Below, in pieces: positions 1 through 5,650 of a stretch of DNA of 6,513 nucleotides. This stretch comes from Desulfobacterales bacterium (lineage in GTDB: Bacteria; Desulfobacterota; Desulfobacteria; Desulfobacterales; RPRI01): assembly GCA_020052975.1 (NCBI GenBank), contig JAGVOC010000115.1:1-6513 (forward strand), given 5' to 3'. Every line of letters starts with the position of its first letter. Positions within the stretch are counted from its first letter, which is position 1. Both the position numbers and the translations under genes were made by a program. Under the pieces are notes generated by a model. It worked only from the letters and a program-made list of their open reading frames with translations, did not search any database and was not told where the DNA came from.

Positions 1-214
1 GATCGTTTCCGCATCGCGTATGGGTGTTTGATCCTTTCCGCAAAGCCCGACAGGAATGGCCCCGGCTGCGCGTACAAGTTCTTTTGGGGCAAAGGTACAA
101 TATATGCCAACCACCTTTTTCCCCGCCGCCTTCGCCTTTTCAAGTTCAAGGAGGCTACTTTCTTTTAATCGTTCAAAAAGGGCTATGCTTCTCGGTCTCA
201 ATGCGCTGCTCCAT
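1..214 (-). CDS. Partial 2-hydroxyacyl-CoA dehydratase D / YjiM-like double-cubane protein, N-terminal end, apparent frameshift
   Basis: Not an annotated-length ORF: I found it by translating the minus strand. From about 178 down to the window edge one frame reads a typical family N-terminus, including GKKVVGIYCTFAPKEL, then VRAAGAIPVGLCGKD. This aligns with residues about 69-98 of the complete paralogue at 637-1920 (GRKVIGSFCVFVPEEI, VRAADATLVGLC) and keeps the Cys of the F/Y-C-x-F motif, a family cluster-ligand region. The rest of the protein lies off the left edge. The upstream part is in another frame: an ATG at 214-212 gives MEQRIETEKHSPF and then a TGA at 175-173, inside a run of five T. 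Removing one T would join it to the conserved frame. Without that, the conserved frame could only start at TTG 201 or an internal GTG. It is either a pseudogene, a sequencing error, or a gene with a rare start. Family assignment is firm; intactness is not. Confidence 0.7.
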
Positions 215-338
215 ATCCTCTATTTTGAATTTCAACCTCTTATCGTCTGCAGAAAAGCCTCTATCCGGGCGCGCAGGGGTTCACGAGATCGGTCGGGGAA
301 TAATCCGTTTTAGGATCCAACGAGAACACTCCACCATG

Positions 339-365
339 AAAAAAATGCGGGGATTAATTCCACGC
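339..365 (-). terminator. Probable intrinsic terminator of the minus-strand operon
   Basis: On the minus strand, 27 bases past the last Mop stop codon, GCG-T-GGA (365-359) pairs with TCC-C-CGC (353-347) around a five-base loop, with one mismatch in the stem. One base later comes a run of seven T (345-339). The stem is short, so strength is uncertain, but position and T-run fit the end of the operon. Confidence 0.55.
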
Positions 366-391
366 CCGGCTCACAGGGTTGCCATCAGCAT

Positions 392-601
392 CTATTTTTT
401 TATCGGCAGAACATGGATCGCTTTAATTATCAACTGAACCTCGTCCCCAGCCTTCAGTTTGAGATCATCCACTGATTCGGTGGTCAACACTGAAGCCATT
501 TCAACCGGGGCAGTCACTTCGAATTTCACAAGAGACATCACATCTCCTTTTTTGACCGATTTCACTCTGCCTTTGATCTGGTTCCTTGCTCCGTATTTCA
601 T
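392..601 (-). CDS. mop: Molbindin-type molybdate-binding protein (Mop), copy 1
   Basis: A 69-residue single-domain protein of the Mop/TOBE family. It opens with the family hallmark MKYGARNQIKGRV and continues with a VMSLVKFEV strand, TTESVDDLKLKAGD and VQLIIKAIHV. Family members are small cytoplasmic proteins that assemble into oligomers binding molybdate or tungstate, and are thought to buffer the oxyanion for molybdenum-cofactor enzymes. That function is inherited from the family, not shown here. The ATG start is supported by AAGGAGG five bases upstream. It is the last gene of the minus-strand operon, 35 bases after the double-cubane gene, and is followed by a hairpin/T-run. A close paralogue (49 of 69 residues identical) is the first gene of the same operon. 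Confidence 0.9.
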   Translation of the reverse strand: MKYGARNQIKGRVKSVKKGDVMSLVKFEVTAPVEMASVLTTESVDDLKLKAGDEVQLIIKAIHVLPIKK

Positions 602-636
602 AAAATCCTCCTTGTTAAAGATTTATCAAATCCGAA

Positions 637-1920
637 TTATTTAACCTTTACCATTTCAATAAATGCCTCTACCCTAGTCTTCAACTGTCCAACATCCCCC
701 ATGCTGTAATCGGTGTCAATCCGAAGCGTAGGGATGTTTTTGGATATAAGCGCTCTTTCCACTGGAATGGCTTCCATGAGATATGGTTGACAAAACTGAA
801 GACCATAATGAATAACACCATCAACCCGGTATGTTCCGGCCATTTCCATGATGTGATTCAGGCGGTCGGGATTCGGCGTAAAAACAGCGCAATCTATCTT
901 GAAATAACGGTCAACAATGGCATCCATGAGGTCATCCGTTGATTTTCCAGAATCATCGGTCAGATTCCGGGTACCGCGTTCACCCACACAGGATTCCTCG
1001 CCAACAATCACAGCACCGGAGGTTTCAATAATCCACGGTAGTTTCCAGTTGGGAACCGCCATCGGACAACCGGACAATAATATTCTTGGCGCAGATTCAG
1101 GGAATACGCCTTCTTTTTTTTCAATCCGCTTTTCCACTTCATCGCATATTTTATTCACAGAATCCGTAAAACGAACCGGATCATCATAGAAAAAAACCTG
1201 ATTGGTCAGGAGCGCATCCAAACCTGAAATCGGAGCAGGATTGGCTTTCCGGAGACTCATCAACCGGTGAATCGCTTTCCGCTTGTTATTTACGATTGAG
1301 ATCCCTTTTTTCAGGCGGGCGGCGTCAATCGTAATACCGGTAAGTTTTTCAACCGCTTCTTTGAAGCGGTGATACTCCGCTTTTAAAAGAGCCTTCCCTT
1401 CAGCCGATTTCATTTGAGGCAAATCCATTACATAAAGATTAGGGACAAGGTTATTTAAAACTTCATAGGATTTTTTCTTGCCGTCACACGTGTTTTCTCC
1501 AACGATCATATCCGACGATTCAATATAAGGACACACCCTGCCCAGTTTGAAACCGAAGGCCGACTTGATCAATGAACAGGTGTTTCTGGGCAGATACTTT
1601 TCTACTTCGTCTGTTGCGAAGTCAGCACCGGTACAAAGCCCTACCAGGGTGGCATCCGCAGCTCTCACAATTTCTTCGGGGACAAAAACGCAGAAGGAAC
1701 CTATGACCTTTCGCCCGGCCGCCTTTTCATCCAGCAATTCCTTGATGCGCAGGCCATGCACTTCGCTCATTACAAAGTCGAAATATCCCATGCTCTGGGG
1801 TCGGTTCTTCTGTGCCAGGAAAATATCCTGGTATCCTTTTCCAAGAACATCCAGCAACGCATCATGGGCTTTGAGGTCAAGCCCCAGATTTTCCCACATA
1901 CTCCTGTAATTTTCACTCAT
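637..1920 (-). CDS. Double-cubane-cluster anaerobic reductase, 2-hydroxyacyl-CoA dehydratase D / YjiM family
   Basis: 427 residues, slightly longer than E. coli YjiM (about 380) because of an N-terminal extension of about 50 residues. Recognisable blocks in order: GRKVIGSFCVFVPEEI (69-84, Cys77), LPRNTCSLIKSAFGF (Cys115), VCPY (Cys130), MIVGENTCDGKKKSYE (Cys145), RILLSGCP (Cys285), EESCVGERGTR (Cys311), HYGLQFCQPY (Cys377) and the C-terminal IDTDYSMGDVGQLKTR. These are the conserved cysteine-bearing blocks of the family, whose characterised members hold Fe-S (double-cubane) clusters and receive electrons from an ATPase activator to reduce difficult substrates at low potential. The substrate here is unknown, and no YjiL/HgdC-type activator is in the window. 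Start: ATG with AAGGAG seven bases upstream. It lies 69 bases after the C_GCAxxG_C_C gene. No in-frame UGA interrupts it. A second family member begins near the left edge. Confidence 0.9.
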   Translation of the reverse strand: MSENYRSMWENLGLDLKAHDALLDVLGKGYQDIFLAQKNRPQSMGYFDFVMSEVHGLRIKELLDEKAAGRKVIGSFCVFVPEEIVRAADATLVGLCTGADFATDEVEKYLPRNTCSLIKSAFGFKLGRVCPYIESSDMIVGENTCDGKKKSYEVLNNLVPNLYVMDLPQMKSAEGKALLKAEYHRFKEAVEKLTGITIDAARLKKGISIVNNKRKAIHRLMSLRKANPAPISGLDALLTNQVFFYDDPVRFTDSVNKICDEVEKRIEKKEGVFPESAPRILLSGCPMAVPNWKLPWIIETSGAVIVGEESCVGERGTRNLTDDSGKSTDDLMDAIVDRYFKIDCAVFTPNPDRLNHIMEMAGTYRVDGVIHYGLQFCQPYLMEAIPVERALISKNIPTLRIDTDYSMGDVGQLKTRVEAFIEMVKVK

Positions 1921-1989
1921 TTTTTTCTCCTTAAGATCCCAATAGAGTCTATGGCATTGGTTTTGAGCCGGTTGTCATCTTTTTAAAAT

Positions 1990-2571
1990 TCAGCGCGATA
2001 AATAATGATACAGGCGCAATAGCGCGCCTCCGATTCCGGACTGTCGTTTGACGATAAATCCGTTGTTTAACCTGTCGATTAACTCGGGCCGTTTTTGCAG
2101 AATCAATCTTGCCGCCATTTCGGCAGATTCAGCCGTTAGATCGGCGCACTGCTGGAGATGAGCCTTTTTATCATGCTTAACTTTTTTGGACAGCACCCTG
2201 CAGCAGGTTGCTCCATTTGAGGCTTTGAACGCATCGTGTAACTGACGGGCGCTGTCACGCATATCCCCGCGGTTGGGGTAAGGTCTGTCTTTTCCTAAAA
2301 ACAGCCCGGTAGCCATTACCGCACCGCTCAAAGCTCCGCACATACACCCGCTTTCCCCCAGACCCATGCAAAAGGGGGCGGTCAAGGCTACAACCTGGGC
2401 ATCGGTAAGTCCGCCGTCCAAACCATGGTTAAGGGCTACAACTACCGCTTCGGTGCACAGCATTTGCCGGGTTTCAAACAGATTCCGGGCGCGTTCTCTG
2501 ATTTGCGCTATTACAGTTTCTGTTTGAGAGATGTATGTTACCTCTCCGCCAGAAATAGAATTTTCCACCAT
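1990..2571 (-). CDS. C_GCAxxG_C_C family redox-active protein
   Basis: 193 residues, cytoplasmic (no signal or membrane segment). The diagnostic core is CTEAVVVALNHG (Cys39), PFCMGLGESGCMCGALSGAV (Cys68, Cys76, Cys78), ATCCRVL (Cys123-124) and QQCADL (Cys142). This is the spaced Cys pattern for which the family is named. Members are regarded as redox-active, and some are selenoproteins; this copy has Cys at all the motif positions. The biochemical role is unknown. The start is uncertain. The ATG at 2571 overlaps the rhodanese TAA (TAATG), suggesting translational coupling, but has no good Shine-Dalgarno. The first about 16 residues look unconserved, and a GGAGAGG sequence lies inside them without a normal start codon after it. 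The gene ends in UGA; the reading past it lacks Cys or motif continuation, so I take it as a true stop. Confidence 0.85.
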   Translation of the reverse strand: MVENSISGGEVTYISQTETVIAQIRERARNLFETRQMLCTEAVVVALNHGLDGGLTDAQVVALTAPFCMGLGESGCMCGALSGAVMATGLFLGKDRPYPNRGDMRDSARQLHDAFKASNGATCCRVLSKKVKHDKKAHLQQCADLTAESAEMAARLILQKRPELIDRLNNGFIVKRQSGIGGALLRLYHYLSR

Positions 2572-3104
2572 TATTTATCTACTTTACCTGCCTGATAACC
2601 CGCTCCCTTCCAGGCAAAAATACCGCCTGAATAGCGGTAAACATTCTTGTAGCCAAGTTTGACTGCCCAAACAGCGCCATTGTGGCTGCGGGTGCATTTG
2701 ACAAAGCCGCAATATATAATGATTGGTTTGTTTTTGTCGTTGCCGAGAAGTTTGATATAATCTTCCTGAGTTTTGCCGTCTGTCTCTTTGATATCCCACT
2801 GATTCATATCCGGGATGGGAAACAGAAACTGAACGGCACCGGGAACATGCTGTTTTTTATAGCTGTCCTCATAGGGCATTGTGTCCACGATAAGCATATC
2901 TTTTTTGCTATCAATCCATTGCTTGAGTTCTTCGGTTGTAACAAGATTGTACCCTCCCTTCTGAACCTCCCTTGCGAGTTTAACCGCACCGGCTTCTTTT
3001 TCCAATTCTTCCTCGAATTTGTCTTTTGCAATTGCAGATCCGGCGAGGCCTGTCACAAAAATACCCACAACAATAAACTTAAGCAGAGATTTAAACATAC
3101 GCAT
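2571..3104 (-). CDS. Exported rhodanese-like protein, Cys form
   Basis: 177 residues. Residues 1-26 form a Sec-type signal peptide: a short basic start, hydrophobic core FIVVGIFVTGLAGS, and an AIA cleavage motif before K27. The single rhodanese domain follows: GGYNLVTTEEL (51-60), MLIVDT (Asp74), the HVPGAV turn (86-91), and the active-site segment IIIYCGFVKCTRSHNGAVWA (Cys132, Cys137), then GGIFAWKGAGY near the end. Cys132 occupies the usual persulfide-carrying position; Cys137 lies within the enlarged loop and could form a disulfide with it. A periplasmic persulfide or thiol-redox role is inferred. The ATG is preceded by AAGGAG eight bases upstream, within the end of the MauE gene (14-base overlap). 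The membrane-anchored rhodanese at 6121 is a relative with UGA codons at both of these cysteine positions. Confidence 0.9.
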   Translation of the reverse strand: MRMFKSLLKFIVVGIFVTGLAGSAIAKDKFEEELEKEAGAVKLAREVQKGGYNLVTTEELKQWIDSKKDMLIVDTMPYEDSYKKQHVPGAVQFLFPIPDMNQWDIKETDGKTQEDYIKLLGNDKNKPIIIYCGFVKCTRSHNGAVWAVKLGYKNVYRYSGGIFAWKGAGYQAGKVDK

Positions 3105-3606
3105 CTTCCGTTCTCCTTTTTTCTCTAAGATTTTTGATCAACAGCTTTATCTTTACAGGTTTGATGGCCCGGTATTGGCGCCATCCATAAATAAAAACGA
3201 CTGTTACAAGCATGACCAGATCGCGGTAGAGGGTCGTCCTGAGTCCGTGAAATGCTTTGACCTCAGGATCTTCAGGGCCGAAGCATCCGCAATCCACATC
3301 CAGTCCCATCCAAATGCCGTATCCAAGGATAGCGATAAAAAGCAAAAGCAATCCGGAAATTATGGAAAGACTTTTTTCGGTGTCGAATAGGAGTCCTATG
3401 CCGGCAGCCAATTCCAGTGCCGGCAGCATGATGGCCAAAGGTATGAGCAGGATTTCAGGAACTATCCCATAAGCATCTATAAGGACGGCAAAAGTCCGGG
3501 GGTCTAGTAGTTTAATAATGCCGGCATATATGAAAATTAACCCGATACTCCAGCGCGATAATTTATATATCCAATCGAATAACATTGTTTTAGTATCTGC
3601 TTTCAC
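3091..3606 (-). CDS. MauE/DoxX-family redox-associated membrane protein
   Basis: 171 residues with four hydrophobic spans at about 17-37, 47-68, 79-100 and 125-141. The KLLDPRTFA segment after the first span and the GLDVDCGCFGPED loop after the third are typical of MauE/DoxX-like proteins. Both ends are basic, so by the positive-inside rule the N- and C-termini face the cytoplasm and the Cys106-x-Cys108 loop faces the periplasm. That is the same compartment as the exported rhodanese encoded next, so a role in passing electrons or thiols to it is a reasonable inference. The start is a GTG at 3606-3604 overlapping the Mop TGA (GTGA), which suggests coupled translation. An ATG seven codons inside (M8) is the alternative start. 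Confidence 0.85.
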   Translation of the reverse strand: MKADTKTMLFDWIYKLSRWSIGLIFIYAGIIKLLDPRTFAVLIDAYGIVPEILLIPLAIMLPALELAAGIGLLFDTEKSLSIISGLLLLFIAILGYGIWMGLDVDCGCFGPEDPEVKAFHGLRTTLYRDLVMLVTVVFIYGWRQYRAIKPVKIKLLIKNLREKRRTEDAYV

Positions 3607-3812
3607 TCCCTGACCGGCAAAACATGAATTGCCTTAATAATGAGTTGGACCTGATCTCCTTTTTTGAGATTCAGTTCTTCAACAGATTCTGTTGTAAGCA
3701 CTGATGCCATTTCTGCGGGATGGGTGATTTCGAATTTCACCAGGGACATGATTTCATCGCTTTTTACTGATTTTACCTTTGCACCAAACTTGTTTCTTGC
3801 GCCATATTTCAT
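3603..3812 (-). CDS. mop: Molbindin-type molybdate-binding protein (Mop), copy 2
   Basis: 69 residues, a single Mop/TOBE domain starting MKYGARNKFGAKV and ending IIKAIHVLPVRE. It differs from copy 1 mainly in residues 8-12 and 18-21 and at the extreme C-terminus; 49 of 69 residues are identical. The expected role is cytoplasmic binding of molybdate or tungstate. The ATG has a strong AAGGAGG five bases upstream. It is the first gene of the minus-strand operon, its TGA overlapping the GTG start of the MauE-like gene. The nucleotide context around the start (ribosome site plus first codons) is also very similar to copy 1, pointing to duplication rather than independent acquisition. Confidence 0.9.
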   Translation of the reverse strand: MKYGARNKFGAKVKSVKSDEIMSLVKFEITHPAEMASVLTTESVEELNLKKGDQVQLIIKAIHVLPVRE

Positions 3813-3908
3813 TGGATCCTCCTTGAGAACTTTTAATCAGTTGTTATACAAAGTCCTCCTCTTTGAATTTGAATGAAGTCGACAGCCGGAATTAAAAGCA
3901 GGCTACCA

Positions 3909-3935
3909 ATTAAATGTAAAAAATGAATATGTCAA
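3909..3935 (-). promoter_or_regulatory. Candidate sigma-70 promoter of the minus-strand operon
   Basis: On the minus strand a perfect TTGACA (3935-3930) is followed after 15 bases by TTTAAT (3914-3909), a five-of-six match to the -10 box. The spacer is two bases short of ideal. It lies about 100 bases upstream of the first Mop start codon, leaving a leader that contains an extra GAGGAGG sequence near 3855. Confidence 0.45.
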
Positions 3936-3949
3936 ATTCATAAAAGTTA

Positions 3950-3969
3950 TAATAATGACTTGATTATTA
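3950..3969. promoter_or_regulatory. AT-rich dyad in the divergent LysR/operon control region, likely regulator site
   Basis: TAATAAT (3950-3956) and ATTATTA (3963-3969) are exact inverted copies separated by six bases. LysR-type regulators commonly bind AT-rich dyads of the T-N11-A type between themselves and a divergent target. This dyad covers the proposed -35 box of the LysR gene and lies just upstream of the proposed -35 box of the operon. The region is very AT-rich, so chance dyads are possible. Confidence 0.45.
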
Positions 3970-3983
3970 ATATAATTTATAAT
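3955..3983 (+). promoter_or_regulatory. Candidate promoter of the LysR-type regulator
   Basis: ATGACT (3955-3960, four of six to TTGACA), a 17-base spacer, then a perfect TATAAT (3978-3983). A second TATAAT overlaps at 3971-3976. Transcription would begin only a few bases before the ATG at 3997, so the message would have almost no leader; no Shine-Dalgarno is visible, in agreement. Confidence 0.45.
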
Positions 3984-3996
3984 AGTTGTCTGACTT

Positions 3997-4920
3997 ATGA
4001 GCTATGACGGATTTAAAAATATTACGATACAGCAGTTGGAATCCCTTATTCATCTTGTTGAGGAAAGAAGTTTCAGCCGCGCTGCCAGAAAGATGTTTTT
4101 GACCCAGCCATCTCTGACCAAACATATTAAAAATCTTGAAGATTCCGTTGGCGTTAAAGTTATAAACCGCCAAAACACAGGCGTTACTTTGACATTGCAG
4201 GGCAGACTTCTATATGAATATGCTCAGAAAATTCTGGGACTAAGGGAAGGGGTTAAAGAAAAAATTTTAAAATCGATGGAAAACGACAGCGGGACCATTG
4301 ATCTTATCGCAAGCACCATTCCGGCAAATTATATTCTTCCTTATATTCTGGGAGGCTTCAATAAAAAGTATCCAAAAATAAAGGTTTATATAAAAACGGT
4401 AAACAGCGAAGAGGCTCTCGACATGGTGCTTAATAAACATGCGGAAATAGGATTTATCGGAAAAAAGCCTTTAAGCAGAAAAATTAATGCAGAGCCCATT
4501 TGGAAAGACAGGCTTGTCATTGCAGTTTCCGGAACACACCGCTGGAGTGGAAAAAGCTGTATCACTGCAAACGAACTGATGGAAGAGCCTTTTGTAATAA
4601 GAGAAAAAGGATCAGGGACAAGAGAAATTCTGGAAAATTATCTTAAAGAGAACGCAGGTTCAGATTTCAGACTGAACATTGTTGCCGAGCTGGGCAGTTC
4701 CGAAGCAATCAAGGAGGCTATTATCGCCGGACTGGGCGTCTCTTTTATCTCAATTCATGCAATAAAGCGGGAATTGAAGCAGAAACTTCTTGTAGAGATA
4801 CCTGTTTCAGGATGGGTGGTTGAAAGGGATTTTTATGTGATTTATACGAAACATCTAAATTTGATGCCCCACCAGGAGATATTCCTGAATTATTGCAAAA
4901 CAGCGCTGCTACCTTCGTGA
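3997..4920 (+). CDS. LysR-type transcriptional regulator
   Basis: 307 residues, the usual length for the family. Residues about 9-68 are the winged helix-turn-helix: ITIQQLESLIHLVEERSFSR, then AARKMFLTQPSLTKHIKNLE and VKVINR. The rest is a periplasmic-binding-protein-like effector domain starting near SGTIDLIASTIPANYILPYI and including a GLGVSFIS segment. It is divergent from the minus-strand operon, the classic arrangement for a LysR regulator and its target, and an AT-rich dyad lies between them. The effector cannot be read from the sequence. From memory it resembles LysR proteins that co-occur with selenium metabolism in anaerobes, which would fit the neighbours, but I cannot verify this. 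The start is the first ATG; it has no Shine-Dalgarno, consistent with the near-leaderless promoter proposed. Confidence 0.9.
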   Translation: MSYDGFKNITIQQLESLIHLVEERSFSRAARKMFLTQPSLTKHIKNLEDSVGVKVINRQNTGVTLTLQGRLLYEYAQKILGLREGVKEKILKSMENDSGTIDLIASTIPANYILPYILGGFNKKYPKIKVYIKTVNSEEALDMVLNKHAEIGFIGKKPLSRKINAEPIWKDRLVIAVSGTHRWSGKSCITANELMEEPFVIREKGSGTREILENYLKENAGSDFRLNIVAELGSSEAIKEAIIAGLGVSFISIHAIKRELKQKLLVEIPVSGWVVERDFYVIYTKHLNLMPHQEIFLNYCKTALLPS

Positions 4921-4921
4921 A

Positions 4922-4970
4922 CAGTCATCTGTGCCCAGTGATCAGTCATCAGTGTTCAGTAACCAGTGAT
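4922..4970. repeat. Imperfect tandem heptamer array, consensus CAGTNAT
   Basis: Starting two bases after the LysR stop codon, seven heptamers run in phase: CAGTCAT, CTGTGCC, CAGTGAT, CAGTCAT, CAGTGTT, CAGTAAC, CAGTGAT. Five of the seven, in an unbroken row from 4936, keep the CAGT core. It is intergenic with no coding sense. Similar degenerate CAGTNAT repeats are familiar from intergenic DNA of other bacteria; their function is unknown. Confidence 0.75.
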
Positions 4971-5178
4971 CGGCGGAGTACCTTACTCCTCAAGATTTGC
5001 GCGCCTTGCATAATGAGCTTTTTACTTTACCGTCTGAATTTCGGCTTTTAACGAACCCGTCAATATTAATTTCTCAATAAACCAACCCTAATCTTCAAAT
5101 ATTATTCAACAATCCTGCTCTCAGGCCTTTTCTGAAAACCATTTTTTCAACTTTCAATAGTAATCCATCAATTTGTTC

Positions 5179-5206
5179 TTGACAATAAAACATATCATCA
5201 TATAAA
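5179..5206 (+). promoter_or_regulatory. Sigma-70-type promoter of the ArsR/selenoprotein operon
   Basis: A perfect TTGACA (5179-5184), a 16-base spacer and TATAAA (5201-5206). It lies about 105 bases upstream of the ArsR start and is overlapped by an inverted repeat, as expected for an autoregulated ArsR-family promoter. Confidence 0.65.
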
Positions 5207-5222
5207 CATACATTGATATGTT
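5189..5222. promoter_or_regulatory. Inverted repeat over the -10 box, probable ArsR-family operator
   Basis: AACATATCA (5189-5197) and TGATATGTT (5214-5222) are exact inverted copies with a 16-base gap enclosing the TATAAA box. AT-rich long dyads over the promoter are the usual operators of ArsR/SmtB repressors, so binding here would block RNA polymerase. The assignment to this ArsR protein is inference from adjacency. Confidence 0.6.
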
Positions 5223-5270
5223 AATGTGTTTATTAAATGGTCGTTATAGGAATGATTTTTGTGATCAGAA

Positions 5271-5284
5271 CGCCAATATTGGCG
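5271..5284. promoter_or_regulatory. Perfect 14-base palindrome in the ArsR leader
   Basis: CGCCAATATTGGCG is a complete palindrome with no spacer, 28 bases before the ArsR ATG and downstream of the promoter. It is GC-flanked in an otherwise AT-rich leader. It could be a second protein-binding site acting as a roadblock; as RNA it could form only a strained small hairpin. Function unknown. Confidence 0.45.
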
Positions 5285-5312
5285 GCAGTTTTTAGACAGC
5301 AAGGAAGAATAC

Positions 5313-5648
5313 ATGCATAATACAGCCCAGGAACAGATGGTACTGTCCAGCGAATGTCTTCAGATGGCAGCCGCGTTAGCCAAGGGATTAGCGGATGAAA
5401 ATCGCCTGCGAATTCTGTATTACCTCAGCAACGGTAAAAAGTCTGTCAACAGCATCGTGGAGGAATTGAATTTATCTCAGCCCCTTGTTTCTCATCATTT
5501 ACGGGAGCTGAAACGTTATCTCCTGGTTCATGTCGAGCGAAACGGCCCTTTTATTTACTATGAAATCGTTGACCTCAAAATCCTGAATATCGTTCAAATG
5601 CTGGCGACTGTGGCCCGGGAGTTATTTGCCAAAAGAAAAACATTTTAG
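5313..5648 (+). CDS. ArsR/SmtB-family transcriptional repressor without the canonical metal-binding cysteines
   Basis: 111 residues, typical length. The winged helix-turn-helix is clear: LAKGLADENRLRILYYLSNG (24-43), VNSIVEELNLSQPLVSHHLR with the recognition helix, then the wing VERNGPFIYYEIVD. ArsR proteins dimerise and leave DNA when a metal, metalloid or oxidant binds. Here the recognition-helix region has no CxC motif like that of classical ArsR, and the C-terminal helix lacks the His/Asp/Glu set of SmtB. The only Cys is residue 15, near the N-terminus. The inducer is therefore unknown and could be a thiol-reactive or other compound. Start: ATG with AAGGA seven bases upstream. It is first in an operon; its TAG is two bases before the next ATG, so the following selenoprotein genes are probably co-transcribed and controlled by it. 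Confidence 0.9.
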   Translation: MHNTAQEQMVLSSECLQMAAALAKGLADENRLRILYYLSNGKKSVNSIVEELNLSQPLVSHHLRELKRYLLVHVERNGPFIYYEIVDLKILNIVQMLATVARELFAKRKTF

Positions 5649-5650
5649 AT

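Larger units (their letters stand above)
4921..5312. other. 392-base intergenic region between LysR and ArsR genes
   Basis: It holds the heptamer array (4922-4970), then a perfect six-base hairpin GGAGTA-CCT-TACTCC (4975-4989) that lacks a T-run and so is not a convincing intrinsic terminator, though it may mark the 3' end of the LysR message. From about 4990 to 5178 I see only AT-rich sequence with no supportable gene, RNA or repeat on either strand. From 5179 to 5312 lie the promoter, operator-like dyads and ribosome site of the ArsR gene. Confidence 0.6.

Noticed and set aside
24..437. Plus-strand ORFs of 137 and 85 residues at 24-437 and 56-313
   Set aside because: Low-complexity, unrecognisable translations. 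The minus strand of the same DNA encodes a clear YjiM-family N-terminus, the terminator and the end of Mop.
1990..1992. Possible Sec UGA at the end of the C_GCAxxG_C_C gene
   Set aside because: Reading through gives a few non-conserved residues and another UGA with no Cys-motif continuation; the protein is already full length.
2682..3128. Plus-strand ORF of 148 residues and other ORFs overlapping the minus-strand operon
   Set aside because: They lie antisense to, or in another frame of, well-supported rhodanese and MauE genes and have no family resemblance.
3826..3862. TTG mini-ORF (TTG-TAT-AAC-AAC-TGA) after GAGGAGG in the Mop leader
   Set aside because: The spacing from GAGGAGG to TTG is only three bases, and four codons could arise by chance; no attenuator-like structure seen.
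4975..4989. GGAGTA-CCT-TACTCC hairpin as the LysR terminator
   Set aside because: Perfect stem but no T-run follows, so it is not supported as an intrinsic terminator.
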